A stretch of 64,000 nucleotides of DNA, taken from contig NZ_CP081959.1 of assembly GCF_019823105.1 (NCBI RefSeq), positions 1 to 64,000 of the forward strand, read 5' to 3'. A model generated the notes under the pieces. That model ran no database searches. It saw only the letters and a list, made by a program, of their open reading frames with translations, and was not told the DNA's origin. The stretch comes from Halobaculum magnesiiphilum (GTDB taxonomy: Archaea > Halobacteriota > Halobacteria > Halobacteriales > Haloferacaceae). Positions 56,589-64,000 of this stretch are shown in pieces. Position numbers and translations under genes: made by a program. How positions within the stretch are numbered: position 1 is the stretch's first letter; each line of letters begins with the position of its first letter.

Positions 56589-57010
56589 TGGCATTTGATG
56601 CTGGGATCGGTGCCGTCGTGTTCCTCGTTGCCCGCCTCCTCTTTGGTGGGCTCCTCGCGTTCCAAGGACTCAATCACTTCATGAACGTCGATGAGATGGC
56701 TGGATACGCTCAGTCCAAGGGCGTCCCAGCAGCCCGGATGAGCGTCCTGTTCGCCGGTGGAATGCTCTTCTTCGGCGGTCTCGGTATCGCGCTTGGAGTG
56801 TTCCCAGCAGTAGCTGCGGGAGCAGTAGCCCTCTTCCTTCTCATCTCAACGCCAATGATGCACAACTTCTGGGCAGTGCCTGAAGACCAGCAACAGGCCG
56901 AGATGACGAACTTTATCAAGAACATCGAGCTTCTCGGCGCGACATTGGTCTTTCTCGTCCTCGGTACGGAGCCCTGGGCATACGCCTTGGGCATCGGGCT
57001 TCCCGTATAA
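56588..57010 (+). CDS. DoxX-family membrane protein
   Basis: 140 residues with four hydrophobic segments (about 5-25, 50-72, 75-98, 115-135). LVARLLFGGLLAFQGLNHFM and GVPAARMSVLFAGGMLFFGG, with STPMMHNFWA, are typical of DoxX. Bacterial MhqP is of this type and is co-induced with a carboxylesterase and dioxygenases by quinones. The carboxylesterase gene follows 120 nt downstream. Confidence 0.85.
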   Translation: MAFDAGIGAVVFLVARLLFGGLLAFQGLNHFMNVDEMAGYAQSKGVPAARMSVLFAGGMLFFGGLGIALGVFPAVAAGAVALFLLISTPMMHNFWAVPEDQQQAEMTNFIKNIELLGATLVFLVLGTEPWAYALGIGLPV

Positions 57011-57129
57011 CGCTCGTCGAAGAAAGACGCATCTACAAAGCGAAGCTGGCAGAACCGCTTTCCACGATCGAAACAGACGACGTGATGGAGGCAGACTGAC
57101 GTGACTGGCCACACCAAGACCAACCCCTC

Positions 57130-57738
57130 GTGACAGCTGGAGCACCGCTCGACGCCGCTGAAGCTGCGCTTGTGCTCGTTCACGGACGCGGAGCAACCGC
57201 ACAGAGTATCGTCCAGATGGCCGATGAGTTCCATCAGCACGGAGTCGCCTATCTTGCACCTCAAGCAGCTCGAAACACCTGGTATCCGAACGCGTTCACC
57301 GCTCCTGTTGAGTCGAACGAACCAGGTCGAACGTCGGGATTACAGGCCATCAGAGACTCTGTGAGTAAAGCCAACGAGGCAGAGATACCGACCGACCGAG
57401 TCATGGTTCTCGGCTTCTCTCAGGGCGCCTGTCTCGCCAGTGAGTTCGTTGCACGAAACCCTACGTTATACGGCGGACTCGCCGTACTGAGTGGTGGTCT
57501 CATCGGCAAATCCGTGGATCCGGACGACTACGATGGCGACCTCGAGAACACGCCCGTGTTCTTGGGCTGTAGCGATGTTGACCCGCACATTCCTGAAGAA
57601 CGCGTCCACAAATCAGCGATGGTTTTCGAGCAGCTCAATGGCGACGTGACCAAGCGGCTCTACGAAGGAATGGGTCACGGTATTAATCAAGATGAAGTCG
57701 ACTACGTCTCGGAGATGGTGACTGATATCGTGGCGTGA
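57130..57738 (+). CDS. Alpha/beta-hydrolase carboxylesterase (phospholipase/carboxylesterase, MhqD-like)
   Basis: 202 residues from GTG. The oxyanion-hole segment LVLVHGRGATAQSIVQMADE, nucleophile elbow VMVLGFSQGACLASEFVARN (G-F-S-Q-G), acid in PVFLGCSDVDPHIPEERVHK and His in YEGMGHGINQDEVDYV give a complete triad. The family is YpfH/MhqD-like. Downstream of doxX on the same strand. Confidence 0.85.
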   Translation: MTAGAPLDAAEAALVLVHGRGATAQSIVQMADEFHQHGVAYLAPQAARNTWYPNAFTAPVESNEPGRTSGLQAIRDSVSKANEAEIPTDRVMVLGFSQGACLASEFVARNPTLYGGLAVLSGGLIGKSVDPDDYDGDLENTPVFLGCSDVDPHIPEERVHKSAMVFEQLNGDVTKRLYEGMGHGINQDEVDYVSEMVTDIVA

Positions 57739-57814
57739 TTCGAGCCCCCGGTGGCCACCGAAATCGTATTTCGAATCGGAACTGCCCGCCCCGGTCTCTC
57801 CTTCGGTCGCTATT

Positions 57815-58864
57815 TCAGTTCCACTCGAGTCCCTGTGGAGCCGTCGGTGGCGAAAGCGGACTCGACGGCAGGCCACCACTCGGGTCTGGGTCGTTGTACG
57901 CTTTCGGAGCGACGTCGTTCGGCGAGTCCGGGTAGAACAGCGATGCGACCGCGTGAATGTGTTCGCGGCCGATATCGAGTTCGAACTGGCCGCCGCCGAA
58001 CATCCGAATCTCGTGGTCACGACAGTAGTCGATCGTCTCGAAGAGTGACTGCACCGACCCGAACCGCGAGGGCTTGATGTTGAGCCACTCGGGTTCCCAC
58101 GGGAGGTCTTCAACTGTCTCCACGCTACGGATGGGGTAGTCCCACGTCACGCGCCCTTCCTGCCCCTCGAACAGCGGCCGTGTCTCATCGTTCAGTTCCG
58201 GATCTTCGATGAGCGCGTCCGGGAAGCCCTCAACGACCCGTTCGTAGAGGGCGGGGTCAGCTGGCTGATCGACGGTCGTCCCGTGGTACTGGCCTTTCAG
58301 ATCGAGCGTCAGAACGGCATCAGTTTCGGCCAAGCGGTCGACGACGTCGTCGGTCCAGTCCGAGGTGGGATCAAGCTTGAACTCCAGGTCGGGATTCCGG
58401 TCCAGCCAGTCCAGGATTCGGTCGCCGGTCGGCGGGTCCTCCAGACGCGTACTCACGACGAACCGAACCGGATCGTATTCACGGTCGAGTTGGTCTGCGA
58501 GGTCCGTATCGGCTTGTTTCAGTGCGAGATCCAGTGCGGCACTCTCGAACGCCCACTGCCGATAGTTCCGGAAGATCGATTGATTTGGCTCGTTTCCGAG
58601 GAAGAAATCGATCTCGGAGAGCTCTTCGGAGAACTCCTCGAGCGTGTATTCTCCCGCGAGAGAGAATTCCTCGGAGGCTCCGTGAAGCGTGTCGTGAGCA
58701 TCGTTGTCGTACGTAACGTCCTCACCCTGCCCGGTCTCATCGTTGCCGTGCAACGAGACGACAGTCGTCGCTCGGACGAAGCCACTCGACGTATCCCGCT
58801 CGTGTTGTTCGAGGTCATATCCCTCGATTTCGAGGTCGAGATCGGCGACGTGATCGTAGAGCAT
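57815..58864 (-). CDS. Enolase-superfamily (mandelate racemase/muconate-lactonising-like) protein
   Basis: 349 residues. The N-terminal capping region (SSGFVRATTVVSLHGNDETG) is followed by a barrel with KLDP near 165, LTLDLKGQY, DALIEDPEL, and VTWDYPIRSVETVEDLPWEP with WLNIKPSRFGSVQSLFETID and GGGQFELDIGREHIHAVASL. Metal-ligand positions are plausible (D, E, D) but the usual KxK is not obvious. Found by me in haloarchaea as an enolase-like protein of unknown substrate. Converges with the esterase gene. Confidence 0.75.
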   Translation of the reverse strand: MLYDHVADLDLEIEGYDLEQHERDTSSGFVRATTVVSLHGNDETGQGEDVTYDNDAHDTLHGASEEFSLAGEYTLEEFSEELSEIDFFLGNEPNQSIFRNYRQWAFESAALDLALKQADTDLADQLDREYDPVRFVVSTRLEDPPTGDRILDWLDRNPDLEFKLDPTSDWTDDVVDRLAETDAVLTLDLKGQYHGTTVDQPADPALYERVVEGFPDALIEDPELNDETRPLFEGQEGRVTWDYPIRSVETVEDLPWEPEWLNIKPSRFGSVQSLFETIDYCRDHEIRMFGGGQFELDIGREHIHAVASLFYPDSPNDVAPKAYNDPDPSGGLPSSPLSPPTAPQGLEWN

Positions 58865-59106
58865 CGTCAGGTCACGCTACAACTCCGACTCATTAAAAGG
58901 TGTAACAGACAGTCGGCGAACCTGGTAACACGTCTGTCCACTGGCGTTCTCACCTTCGGTGCAATGTTTCTGAAGCTGTATGTGTTAGCATCACAGATTT
59001 CGATGTGGCATGGTGACAGCGACATCGCCATCGTCGAGAATACCCCGGTGTACTACCACGGATAACAGTAGTAAGTCGGATCCGGGGCTACTCCAATGTG
59101 AGATCC

Positions 59107-59592
59107 ATGGAATTCGTGTCAGTAGCTGCTCTCGCTGAGAATCGCGTCATCGGGAAAGACGGCGAAGTTCCGTGGCATATCCCTGAAGATCGACGGCAGT
59201 ACCGGTCTCGCATCGCAGACGATCCCGTTATCCTCGGGCGGGTGACGTACGAATCGATGCTCGAGGACCTCCCAGGGTCGATCCAGATCGTCATGAGTCG
59301 CTCCGACCGAGAGTACGATCTCCCGACCGCATTTCACGCTGATGGCGTTACAGCTGCTGGTGAGATTGCAGACTCTCATGACGCGGATCGGGCCTATGTC
59401 ATCGGCGGCGCTGGCATCTACCACCTCTTCCAACCGCACCTCGACAGGATGATTCTGAGTCGGATCCCCGGCGAATATGACGGAGATGCATTGTATCCAG
59501 AATGGGATCCAGACGGGTGGTCTCTTGACTCCGACACCGAGTACGACGAGTTCGTACTAGAGGAATGGGTTCGTCGAGACACGGGGAAGTGA
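59107..59592 (+). CDS. folA: Dihydrofolate reductase
   Basis: 161 residues. [31 protein letters not shown], then [10 protein letters not shown] and [20 protein letters not shown], are the expected DHFR motifs; the length is normal. It reduces dihydrofolate to tetrahydrofolate with NADPH. I used ATG 59107; a GTG 9 nt upstream is in frame. Monocistronic, between the enolase-like and DsrE genes. Confidence 0.88.
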   Translation: MEFVSVAALAENRVIGKDGEVPWHIPEDRRQYRSRIADDPVILGRVTYESMLEDLPGSIQIVMSRSDREYDLPTAFHADGVTAAGEIADSHDADRAYVIGGAGIYHLFQPHLDRMILSRIPGEYDGDALYPEWDPDGWSLDSDTEYDEFVLEEWVRRDTGK

Positions 59593-59650
59593 TACACCCC
59601 TGAAGACACCACTGGCACGTCTGGATAGTGGGGAGACTGACAGACGAAGT

Positions 59651-59992
59651 TCACGGTACCTTGATGTATCGATACCCTTCATCTTGTAATCTGGTCAGCG
59701 CCCCGACCGAGGTTGGGGCCGTGTCGACGACATCGAGGATATCGTCGACGGTCAATCCGGCTGCTTCCATCGATTTCTCACACGCAATGAATCGAACATC
59801 ACCCTCAGAGAGGGAACGGATCTCCTCGGCATAGGTTGAGTCCGATTGAACGAGCCCGATTCCCGATGCATTCGCGACCACCGCAACAGCGTCGATGTCG
59901 ACGGAATCATCCTCGAAGATACCGCCCGAATACCGGATCGCTGCGTCCTGAATGTCGTCCGCGCCGTCGCTCACGTGGAAAACGGTCTTCAT
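59651..59992 (-). CDS. DsrE/F-family protein
   Basis: 113 residues: MKTVFHVSDGADDIQDAAIR, VDIDAVAVVANASGIGLVQS, FIACEKSMEAAGLTVDDILD, TSVGALTRLQDEGYRYIKV. This is the DsrE-like fold of sulfur-relay and quinone-related proteins, with a single Cys in FIACEKSM at the position of the family's active cysteine. Convergent with folA. Confidence 0.85.
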   Translation of the reverse strand: MKTVFHVSDGADDIQDAAIRYSGGIFEDDSVDIDAVAVVANASGIGLVQSDSTYAEEIRSLSEGDVRFIACEKSMEAAGLTVDDILDVVDTAPTSVGALTRLQDEGYRYIKVP

Positions 59993-60041
59993 ACTCTATC
60001 GATGGGAGACTACTGGGTAAAACCTTCCATCAAGACCGTCT

Positions 60042-60710
60042 CTACGTAGACTGGTCCTCGCTCGAAAAGCCAATCTCGCTGTGTGTACCATCACAGAACG
60101 GTTTGTTCCCCGACCCTCCACACCGACAGAGCGTAGTTGAGGAAGCCCGATCTGTCGCCGTCTTATCTGCCTGCCAGATTTGGAACTGACCTTGAATTCG
60201 GATAGGCCCATCGGGCATCGGACGGACAGTTAACACGCCATCAGCGTCTTCCGCTTGGGTTTCCGATTCGGGGGCTGTCTCTGTTCCCGCTGCCTCGAAG
60301 TCCACCTCAACGTGACTGTTGTCACAGAGCGGTTTGTTTTCGGACGCCCCGCATCGGCACAGTGCAACGCGCGTGTCCGTGAGCAACGTCGTGTCGTCGT
60401 CGGTTACAATTTCGATATCTCCTCGGAGGTACAGCGGCCCGTCGGGAGCGACAATGATCACGTTCTCGTCCGGGATCGGCTCGTCGGGTCCGCCATCTGT
60501 CCGCTCGAACTGTAGTGCGCCAGTCGGGCAGTCCACGATGACGTCTGAGAGGTCGTCAACGTCGGCGTTGTCAGGTTCGATCCATGGTCGCTTGTCGGGA
60601 TCGAACACGCCAGGAAGCCCGCGTACACACTCTCTGGCGTGTATGCAGCGGTTCACGTCGTAGCTCACCTCAATCTCGTCGCCGGAATAGTAGTGGATGT
60701 CTTCTTCCAT
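60042..60710 (-). CDS. Iron-sulfur protein: Fer4_19-like divergent ferredoxin plus two CDGSH domains
   Basis: 222 residues. The N-terminal domain (about 10-70: NRCIHARECVRGLPGVFDPD ... VIVDCPTGALQF) is the divergent ferredoxin-like part. Two CDGSH motifs follow, CRCGASENKPLCDNSH near 140 and CRCGGSGNKPFCDGTH near 205, each with the C-x-C-x(n)-P-x-C-D-x-S/T-H ligands for a [2Fe-2S] cluster. It is a likely redox sensor or electron carrier. ATG 60710 was chosen over a long upstream extension. Confidence 0.88.
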   Translation of the reverse strand: MEEDIHYYSGDEIEVSYDVNRCIHARECVRGLPGVFDPDKRPWIEPDNADVDDLSDVIVDCPTGALQFERTDGGPDEPIPDENVIIVAPDGPLYLRGDIEIVTDDDTTLLTDTRVALCRCGASENKPLCDNSHVEVDFEAAGTETAPESETQAEDADGVLTVRPMPDGPIRIQGQFQIWQADKTATDRASSTTLCRCGGSGNKPFCDGTHSEIGFSSEDQST

Positions 60711-60986
60711 AGTGTGGCCCTTGCTACATCCGCCCTGATGTAGTGTGCCAGAGGATGTCAATGTTGATGTAGAGCATCCCTGGTCATGGTGTCTGAGTCG
60801 AGGTTGAGCTGTGGCATAGAGTTCGCCCGGAAGCGTGATGCTCGTCCGGGCTGAGCCGAAATGCATCGTTCGTCACCACTTCTAACAGGCGTATCAATGG
60901 TTAAGGCACTCTGCGTGTTACTCCATCACATAGTGCTCCCGTGTCGAGCGGGCTTGCCAAACAATCGCTAAAGCACACCCCATACC

Positions 60987-61934
60987 ATGCCCACGAACAA
61001 ACCAGGCATTCACCACGTAACTGCAATTGGAGGTGACCCACAGCAGAATATCGATTTCTACACGCAGGTGCTCGGCCTGCGATTAGTTAAGAAGACCGTC
61101 AATCACGACGATCCCAGCACCTATCATCTGTACTTTGGAGACGATGCAGGACATCCCGGAACCAACTTCACCTTCTTCCCTTGGCCAAACGGTCGCTCTG
61201 GGCAAATTGGCACCGGTCAGGCCCAGACGACAGCCTTCCTGATTCCTCAGGACGCTATCGGCTACTGGACGAATCGTTTCGACGAACACGATGTCGCATT
61301 CGACGCTCCGACAACCCGTTTCGATGAGACGGTGATTTCTTTCCGCGATCCAGATGGTCTCGAGCTTGAGCTCGTCGCCCACCCAGAGACACCTGACGGA
61401 GACCCGTGGCAGGATGATCCAGTTCCGACCGACAACGCAATTCGCGGCTTTCACGGCGTCACGCTTGCTCTGGAGGGGTACGAACAGACGGCTTCACTAC
61501 TGGAGGAGGAGATGGGATTCGCGTTTGATCGTGACGACGATGGTCGCCGATTCCGTTACCGATCTGATGGCGACGTTGGCTTCGCCATCGACCTGCTCTG
61601 TCAGCCAACGCGAGATCGTGGCCGAACTGGCGTTGGAACCGTACATCACGTCGCATTCCGCGTCGAAAGCGAGGCTCAACAACAGCAGTGGCGAGAAGCC
61701 CTGATTGATCGTGGACTCAATGTCACTCCCGTCATTGATCGAGTATATTTTCAGTCAGTCTACTTCCGGGAACCTGGCGGTGTACTCTTCGAGATCGCGA
61801 CAGAAGGACCTGGCTTCACGGTTGACGAGGAGCATGATGAGCTGGGAACCACCCTGACACTACCTCCGTGGCTCGAAGACGAGCGCCAAGCAATCGAGAG
61901 TCGTCTTCCGGAACTCAACGCTTCAGATCAATAG
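60987..61934 (+). CDS. Ring-cleaving dioxygenase, glyoxalase-fold (MhqO/MhqA-like)
   Basis: 315 residues, two vicinal-oxygen-chelate halves. IHHVTAIGGDPQQNIDFYTQ and VLGLRLVKKTVNHDDPSTYH open the first; GFHGVTLALEGYEQTASLLE and GTVHHVAFRVESEAQQQQWR the second; FREPGGVLFEIATEGPGFT is the metal-binding end. Metal ligands His (IHHV, VHHV) and Glu (LFEIA) are present. MhqO-type enzymes degrade quinones. Together with DoxX and the carboxylesterase it resembles the bacterial Mhq set. Confidence 0.88.
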   Translation: MPTNKPGIHHVTAIGGDPQQNIDFYTQVLGLRLVKKTVNHDDPSTYHLYFGDDAGHPGTNFTFFPWPNGRSGQIGTGQAQTTAFLIPQDAIGYWTNRFDEHDVAFDAPTTRFDETVISFRDPDGLELELVAHPETPDGDPWQDDPVPTDNAIRGFHGVTLALEGYEQTASLLEEEMGFAFDRDDDGRRFRYRSDGDVGFAIDLLCQPTRDRGRTGVGTVHHVAFRVESEAQQQQWREALIDRGLNVTPVIDRVYFQSVYFREPGGVLFEIATEGPGFTVDEEHDELGTTLTLPPWLEDERQAIESRLPELNASDQ

Positions 61935-62087
61935 AAACGACTGAGGAGAAGCCAAGGTTACCTTCTCTCGATTGAATGGCTCTCGTGGAACTGGGGAATC
62001 TCTCATCACACTACTGCAAGTCTATCGCGGAGAGTCGCTCCCGATGATTAATACGGAAACCCCGCCAAGAACAACTCAATAGAACCA

Positions 62088-63767
62088 ATGGGTCACAAAC
62101 GCTTCCCTACCGAGACACCTGCGGTCGTGACCTGCGGGCTTCCGTATGCGAACGGGAAGTTACACCTGGGCCATCTTCGCACCTATGTCGGCGGTGACGT
62201 CCTGACCCGCGGACTCCGAACGCTTGGCCAGCGGACGGCGTTCGTATCGGGATCCGACATGCACGGCACACCAATCGCCGTGAACGCGCGGCAGGACGGC
62301 GTTTCTCCCGAATCATTTGCGCTTAAATGGCACGAGACGTATCAGACTACCTTCCCACGATTTCACATCGAGTTCGATAACTACGGTCATACCCACGACG
62401 AAGCGAATACAGCACTCACACAGGAGATCGTGAATACCCTCGATGAGCGTGGGTACATCTACGAGTCGGAACTCGATGTCGCATGGGATGCCGAACTCGA
62501 TCAGCCGCTGCCTGATCGGTACATCGAAGGCACGTGTCCGTACTGTGGGGCGACCGCACGCGGCGACGAATGCGAAAATTGTGGCCGCCATCTCGAACCC
62601 GGCGAGCTCGAACAGCCACACAGTATCCTGACCGACAATCCGGCAACGTACCGAACCCGACGCCACAAGTTCTTCCGACTGTCTGAGTTTGAAGACTACC
62701 TCCGCGAATTCATCGATCGACTTGAGGGAACGAGTAACGCCAAAAATCAGCCTCGCGAGTGGATCGAGAACGAACTCAGAGATTGGAACATCACTCGTGA
62801 TCTGGACTGGGGGATCGACTATCCTGGTGACGGCGGCGACGATCTCGTCCTCTATGTCTGGGTTGACGCCCCCGTCGAGTACATCGCCAGCACCAAGCAG
62901 TATTCCGACCGCGTCGGGACAGCCACCTTCGACTGGGAACAAGCGTGGAAGCAGGGCGATGGTGAACTCATCCACGTTATCGGCCGCGACATCATCCAGC
63001 ACCATACCGTCTTCTGGCCGGCGATGCTACATGGCGTGGACTACACCGAGCCACGAGCAGTGGTGGCAAGTGGCTTCATGACGCTCGATGGGGACGCGTT
63101 CTCGACCAGCCGGCAGCACGCAGTCTGGGTCGATGACTATCTCGATGCCGGGCTCGATCCCGATCTGTACCGCTACTATATCACGACAGGCACTGGCTTT
63201 CAGCACGACCTCGACTTCTCGTGGGAACACTTCCAGGAACGAGTCAACGATGAGCTGATCGGGACGATCGGCAACTTCTGCTACCGGACGCTTCTATTTG
63301 CTGCTCGGAACTACGAAGGGGCACCTGACGGAACGATAGGGGCTGACGTCCGTGACCGAATCGGCGAGGCCTGCACGGCATTTCAGGACGGTATCAACGC
63401 GTATTCGACGCGCGAAGCAGCGAACGCAGGTGTCGGGCTCGCCCGGTTCGGCAATCAATATCTCCAACGTCACGAACCGTGGACGCTCACTGACAGCGAC
63501 CCCGAGCGAGCGATGCAGGTCATCCGTGAGTGCATTCAACTCGTCAAGGCCATCGCAATTCTTCTTGAGCCAGTGATGCCAGGGAAGTCGGCCCAGCTCT
63601 GGGAACAGTTAGGTGAGACCAGTTCCGTTCAAACGGCAACGCTCGACACCGTGGTCGAACCACCCGCCGCTGCATTTGGCGAGCCAAGCGAACTGTTCGA
63701 GCCAATCAGTAACGAGCAGATCGACGACCTCAACGAACAGCTCCGAAATCAGCGGACGGAGGAGTGA
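62088..63767 (+). CDS. metG: Methionyl-tRNA synthetase-like protein, variant signature
   Basis: 559 residues. The HIGH region is CGLPYANGKLHLGHLRTYVG; the zinc knuckle is CPYCGATARGDECENCGR; the MetRS core has YVWVDAPVEYIASTKQYSDR and the anticodon-binding part GTIGNFCYRTLLFAARNY. Archaeal MetRS normally has KFSTS in place of KMSKS; here the segment is TLDGDAFSTSRQHAVWVDDY, so the lysine is replaced by alanine. No C-terminal dimerisation domain is present. It may be an accessory copy with altered activity or a resistance variant; residual synthetase function cannot be judged from sequence. Confidence 0.8.
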   Translation: MGHKRFPTETPAVVTCGLPYANGKLHLGHLRTYVGGDVLTRGLRTLGQRTAFVSGSDMHGTPIAVNARQDGVSPESFALKWHETYQTTFPRFHIEFDNYGHTHDEANTALTQEIVNTLDERGYIYESELDVAWDAELDQPLPDRYIEGTCPYCGATARGDECENCGRHLEPGELEQPHSILTDNPATYRTRRHKFFRLSEFEDYLREFIDRLEGTSNAKNQPREWIENELRDWNITRDLDWGIDYPGDGGDDLVLYVWVDAPVEYIASTKQYSDRVGTATFDWEQAWKQGDGELIHVIGRDIIQHHTVFWPAMLHGVDYTEPRAVVASGFMTLDGDAFSTSRQHAVWVDDYLDAGLDPDLYRYYITTGTGFQHDLDFSWEHFQERVNDELIGTIGNFCYRTLLFAARNYEGAPDGTIGADVRDRIGEACTAFQDGINAYSTREAANAGVGLARFGNQYLQRHEPWTLTDSDPERAMQVIRECIQLVKAIAILLEPVMPGKSAQLWEQLGETSSVQTATLDTVVEPPAAAFGEPSELFEPISNEQIDDLNEQLRNQRTEE

Positions 63768-63863
63768 ATTGATATCGTCGTGCTATGACGTCAATGCCTG
63801 CCGAAACTGACTAGGAGAGCGAGGTTCGCACAGTGATTCGTTCTCTGTATCCCCGATATCGGT

Positions 63864-64000
63864 TCAGCCAGTGCGAATCCTGTTCCGATGTTCATCCCGC
63901 AGCGTCTCGTACGCTGCCAGACCGACGAACAGCACCGTGATGCCTCCGAGGGCGACGATGGCGGGAACCCGTATCGCAACGGGGATCAACACGAGGGCGA
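63864..64000 (-). CDS. C-terminus of a second LtrA-like membrane protein (partial)
   Basis: The minus strand ends ALVLIPVAIRVPAIVALGGI TVLFVGLAAYE and TLRDEHRNRIRTG before TGA at 63864, aligning with IPVILQVPSIVALAGVLVLF VALAVFETIYSANRRSIRGM of the LtrA protein at 54273-55445. The gene continues beyond the window edge. It faces the MetRS gene. Confidence 0.65.
   Translation of the reverse strand, partial: ALVLIPVAIRVPAIVALGGITVLFVGLAAYETLRDEHRNRIRTG

Noticed and set aside
58962-59065. Short plus-strand frame (MFLKLYVLASQ...) before folA
   Set aside because: Only about 33 codons, no promoter or ribosome-binding site, and no recognisable family.

Overview
The window reads as part of a haloarchaeal megaplasmid or secondary replicon. 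The proteins are strongly acidic, most starts are leaderless with a TATA-like box 25-35 nt upstream, and Shine-Dalgarno sites match AGGAGGTGATCC. Archaeal gene families are present (Orc1/Cdc6, TFB, TBP-like proteins, a histone-fold protein, Rad25/XPB with Bax1). No rRNA, tRNA or CRISPR array was seen.

Layout. 0-1.7 kb: a ParA partition locus with its partner gene and a degenerate array of 9-bp units, repeated in short form inside the partner gene. 1.8-7.8 kb: small regulatory and hypothetical genes, with one family-A inverted repeat near each end of this block. 8.0-10.7 kb: a rad25-bax1 (helicase-nuclease) pair. 10.8-13.6 kb: toxin-antitoxin-like genes (HTH protein, Doc-like protein, AbiEi-like antitoxin, PIN remnant). 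14.2-31.5 kb: a defence-island-like stretch holding a solitary PD-(D/E)XK nuclease; an operon of a ribbon-helix-helix protein, two proteins built from a repeated domain, a large SF2 helicase carrying the second half of that domain, and a TBP-like protein; a second TBP-like protein; and a complete type I restriction-modification operon with a regulator and a metallopeptidase. Family-B inverted repeats lie 34-46 nt after four plus-strand stop codons here. 32-37.5 kb: a histone-fold protein, a TFB with a structured GC-rich leader, a CARF-HTH-like regulator and a vapBC pair. 37.6-40.9 kb: the probable replication origin, with orc1, ten copies of an ORB-like repeat, a long hairpin, and remnants of polB and of a second orc1.

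41-53.3 kb is an accessory array of short, mostly minus-strand genes (ArdC-like antirestriction protein, SWIM and zinc-ribbon proteins, two HTH-nucleotidyltransferase modules). It is punctuated by family-A inverted repeats and by a GC-rich hairpin with an adjacent oligo-T tract just upstream of many start codons. One insertion sequence, one nonsense-broken gene and one gene-fusion scar lie here. 53.5-64 kb is metabolic: a methyltransferase, LtrA, an isochorismatase-like hydrolase, DoxX, a carboxylesterase and a ring-cleaving dioxygenase (resembling the bacterial Mhq quinone-detoxification set), an enolase-like protein, DHFR, DsrE, a double-CDGSH protein, and a variant methionyl-tRNA synthetase. 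The 3' end of a second ltrA runs off the right edge.

The strongest candidates for something undescribed are the two related inverted-repeat families that punctuate gene cassettes, the helicase/repeat-domain/TBP operon, and the 9-bp array of the partition locus. All calls come from reading the sequence by eye; no database search was possible.
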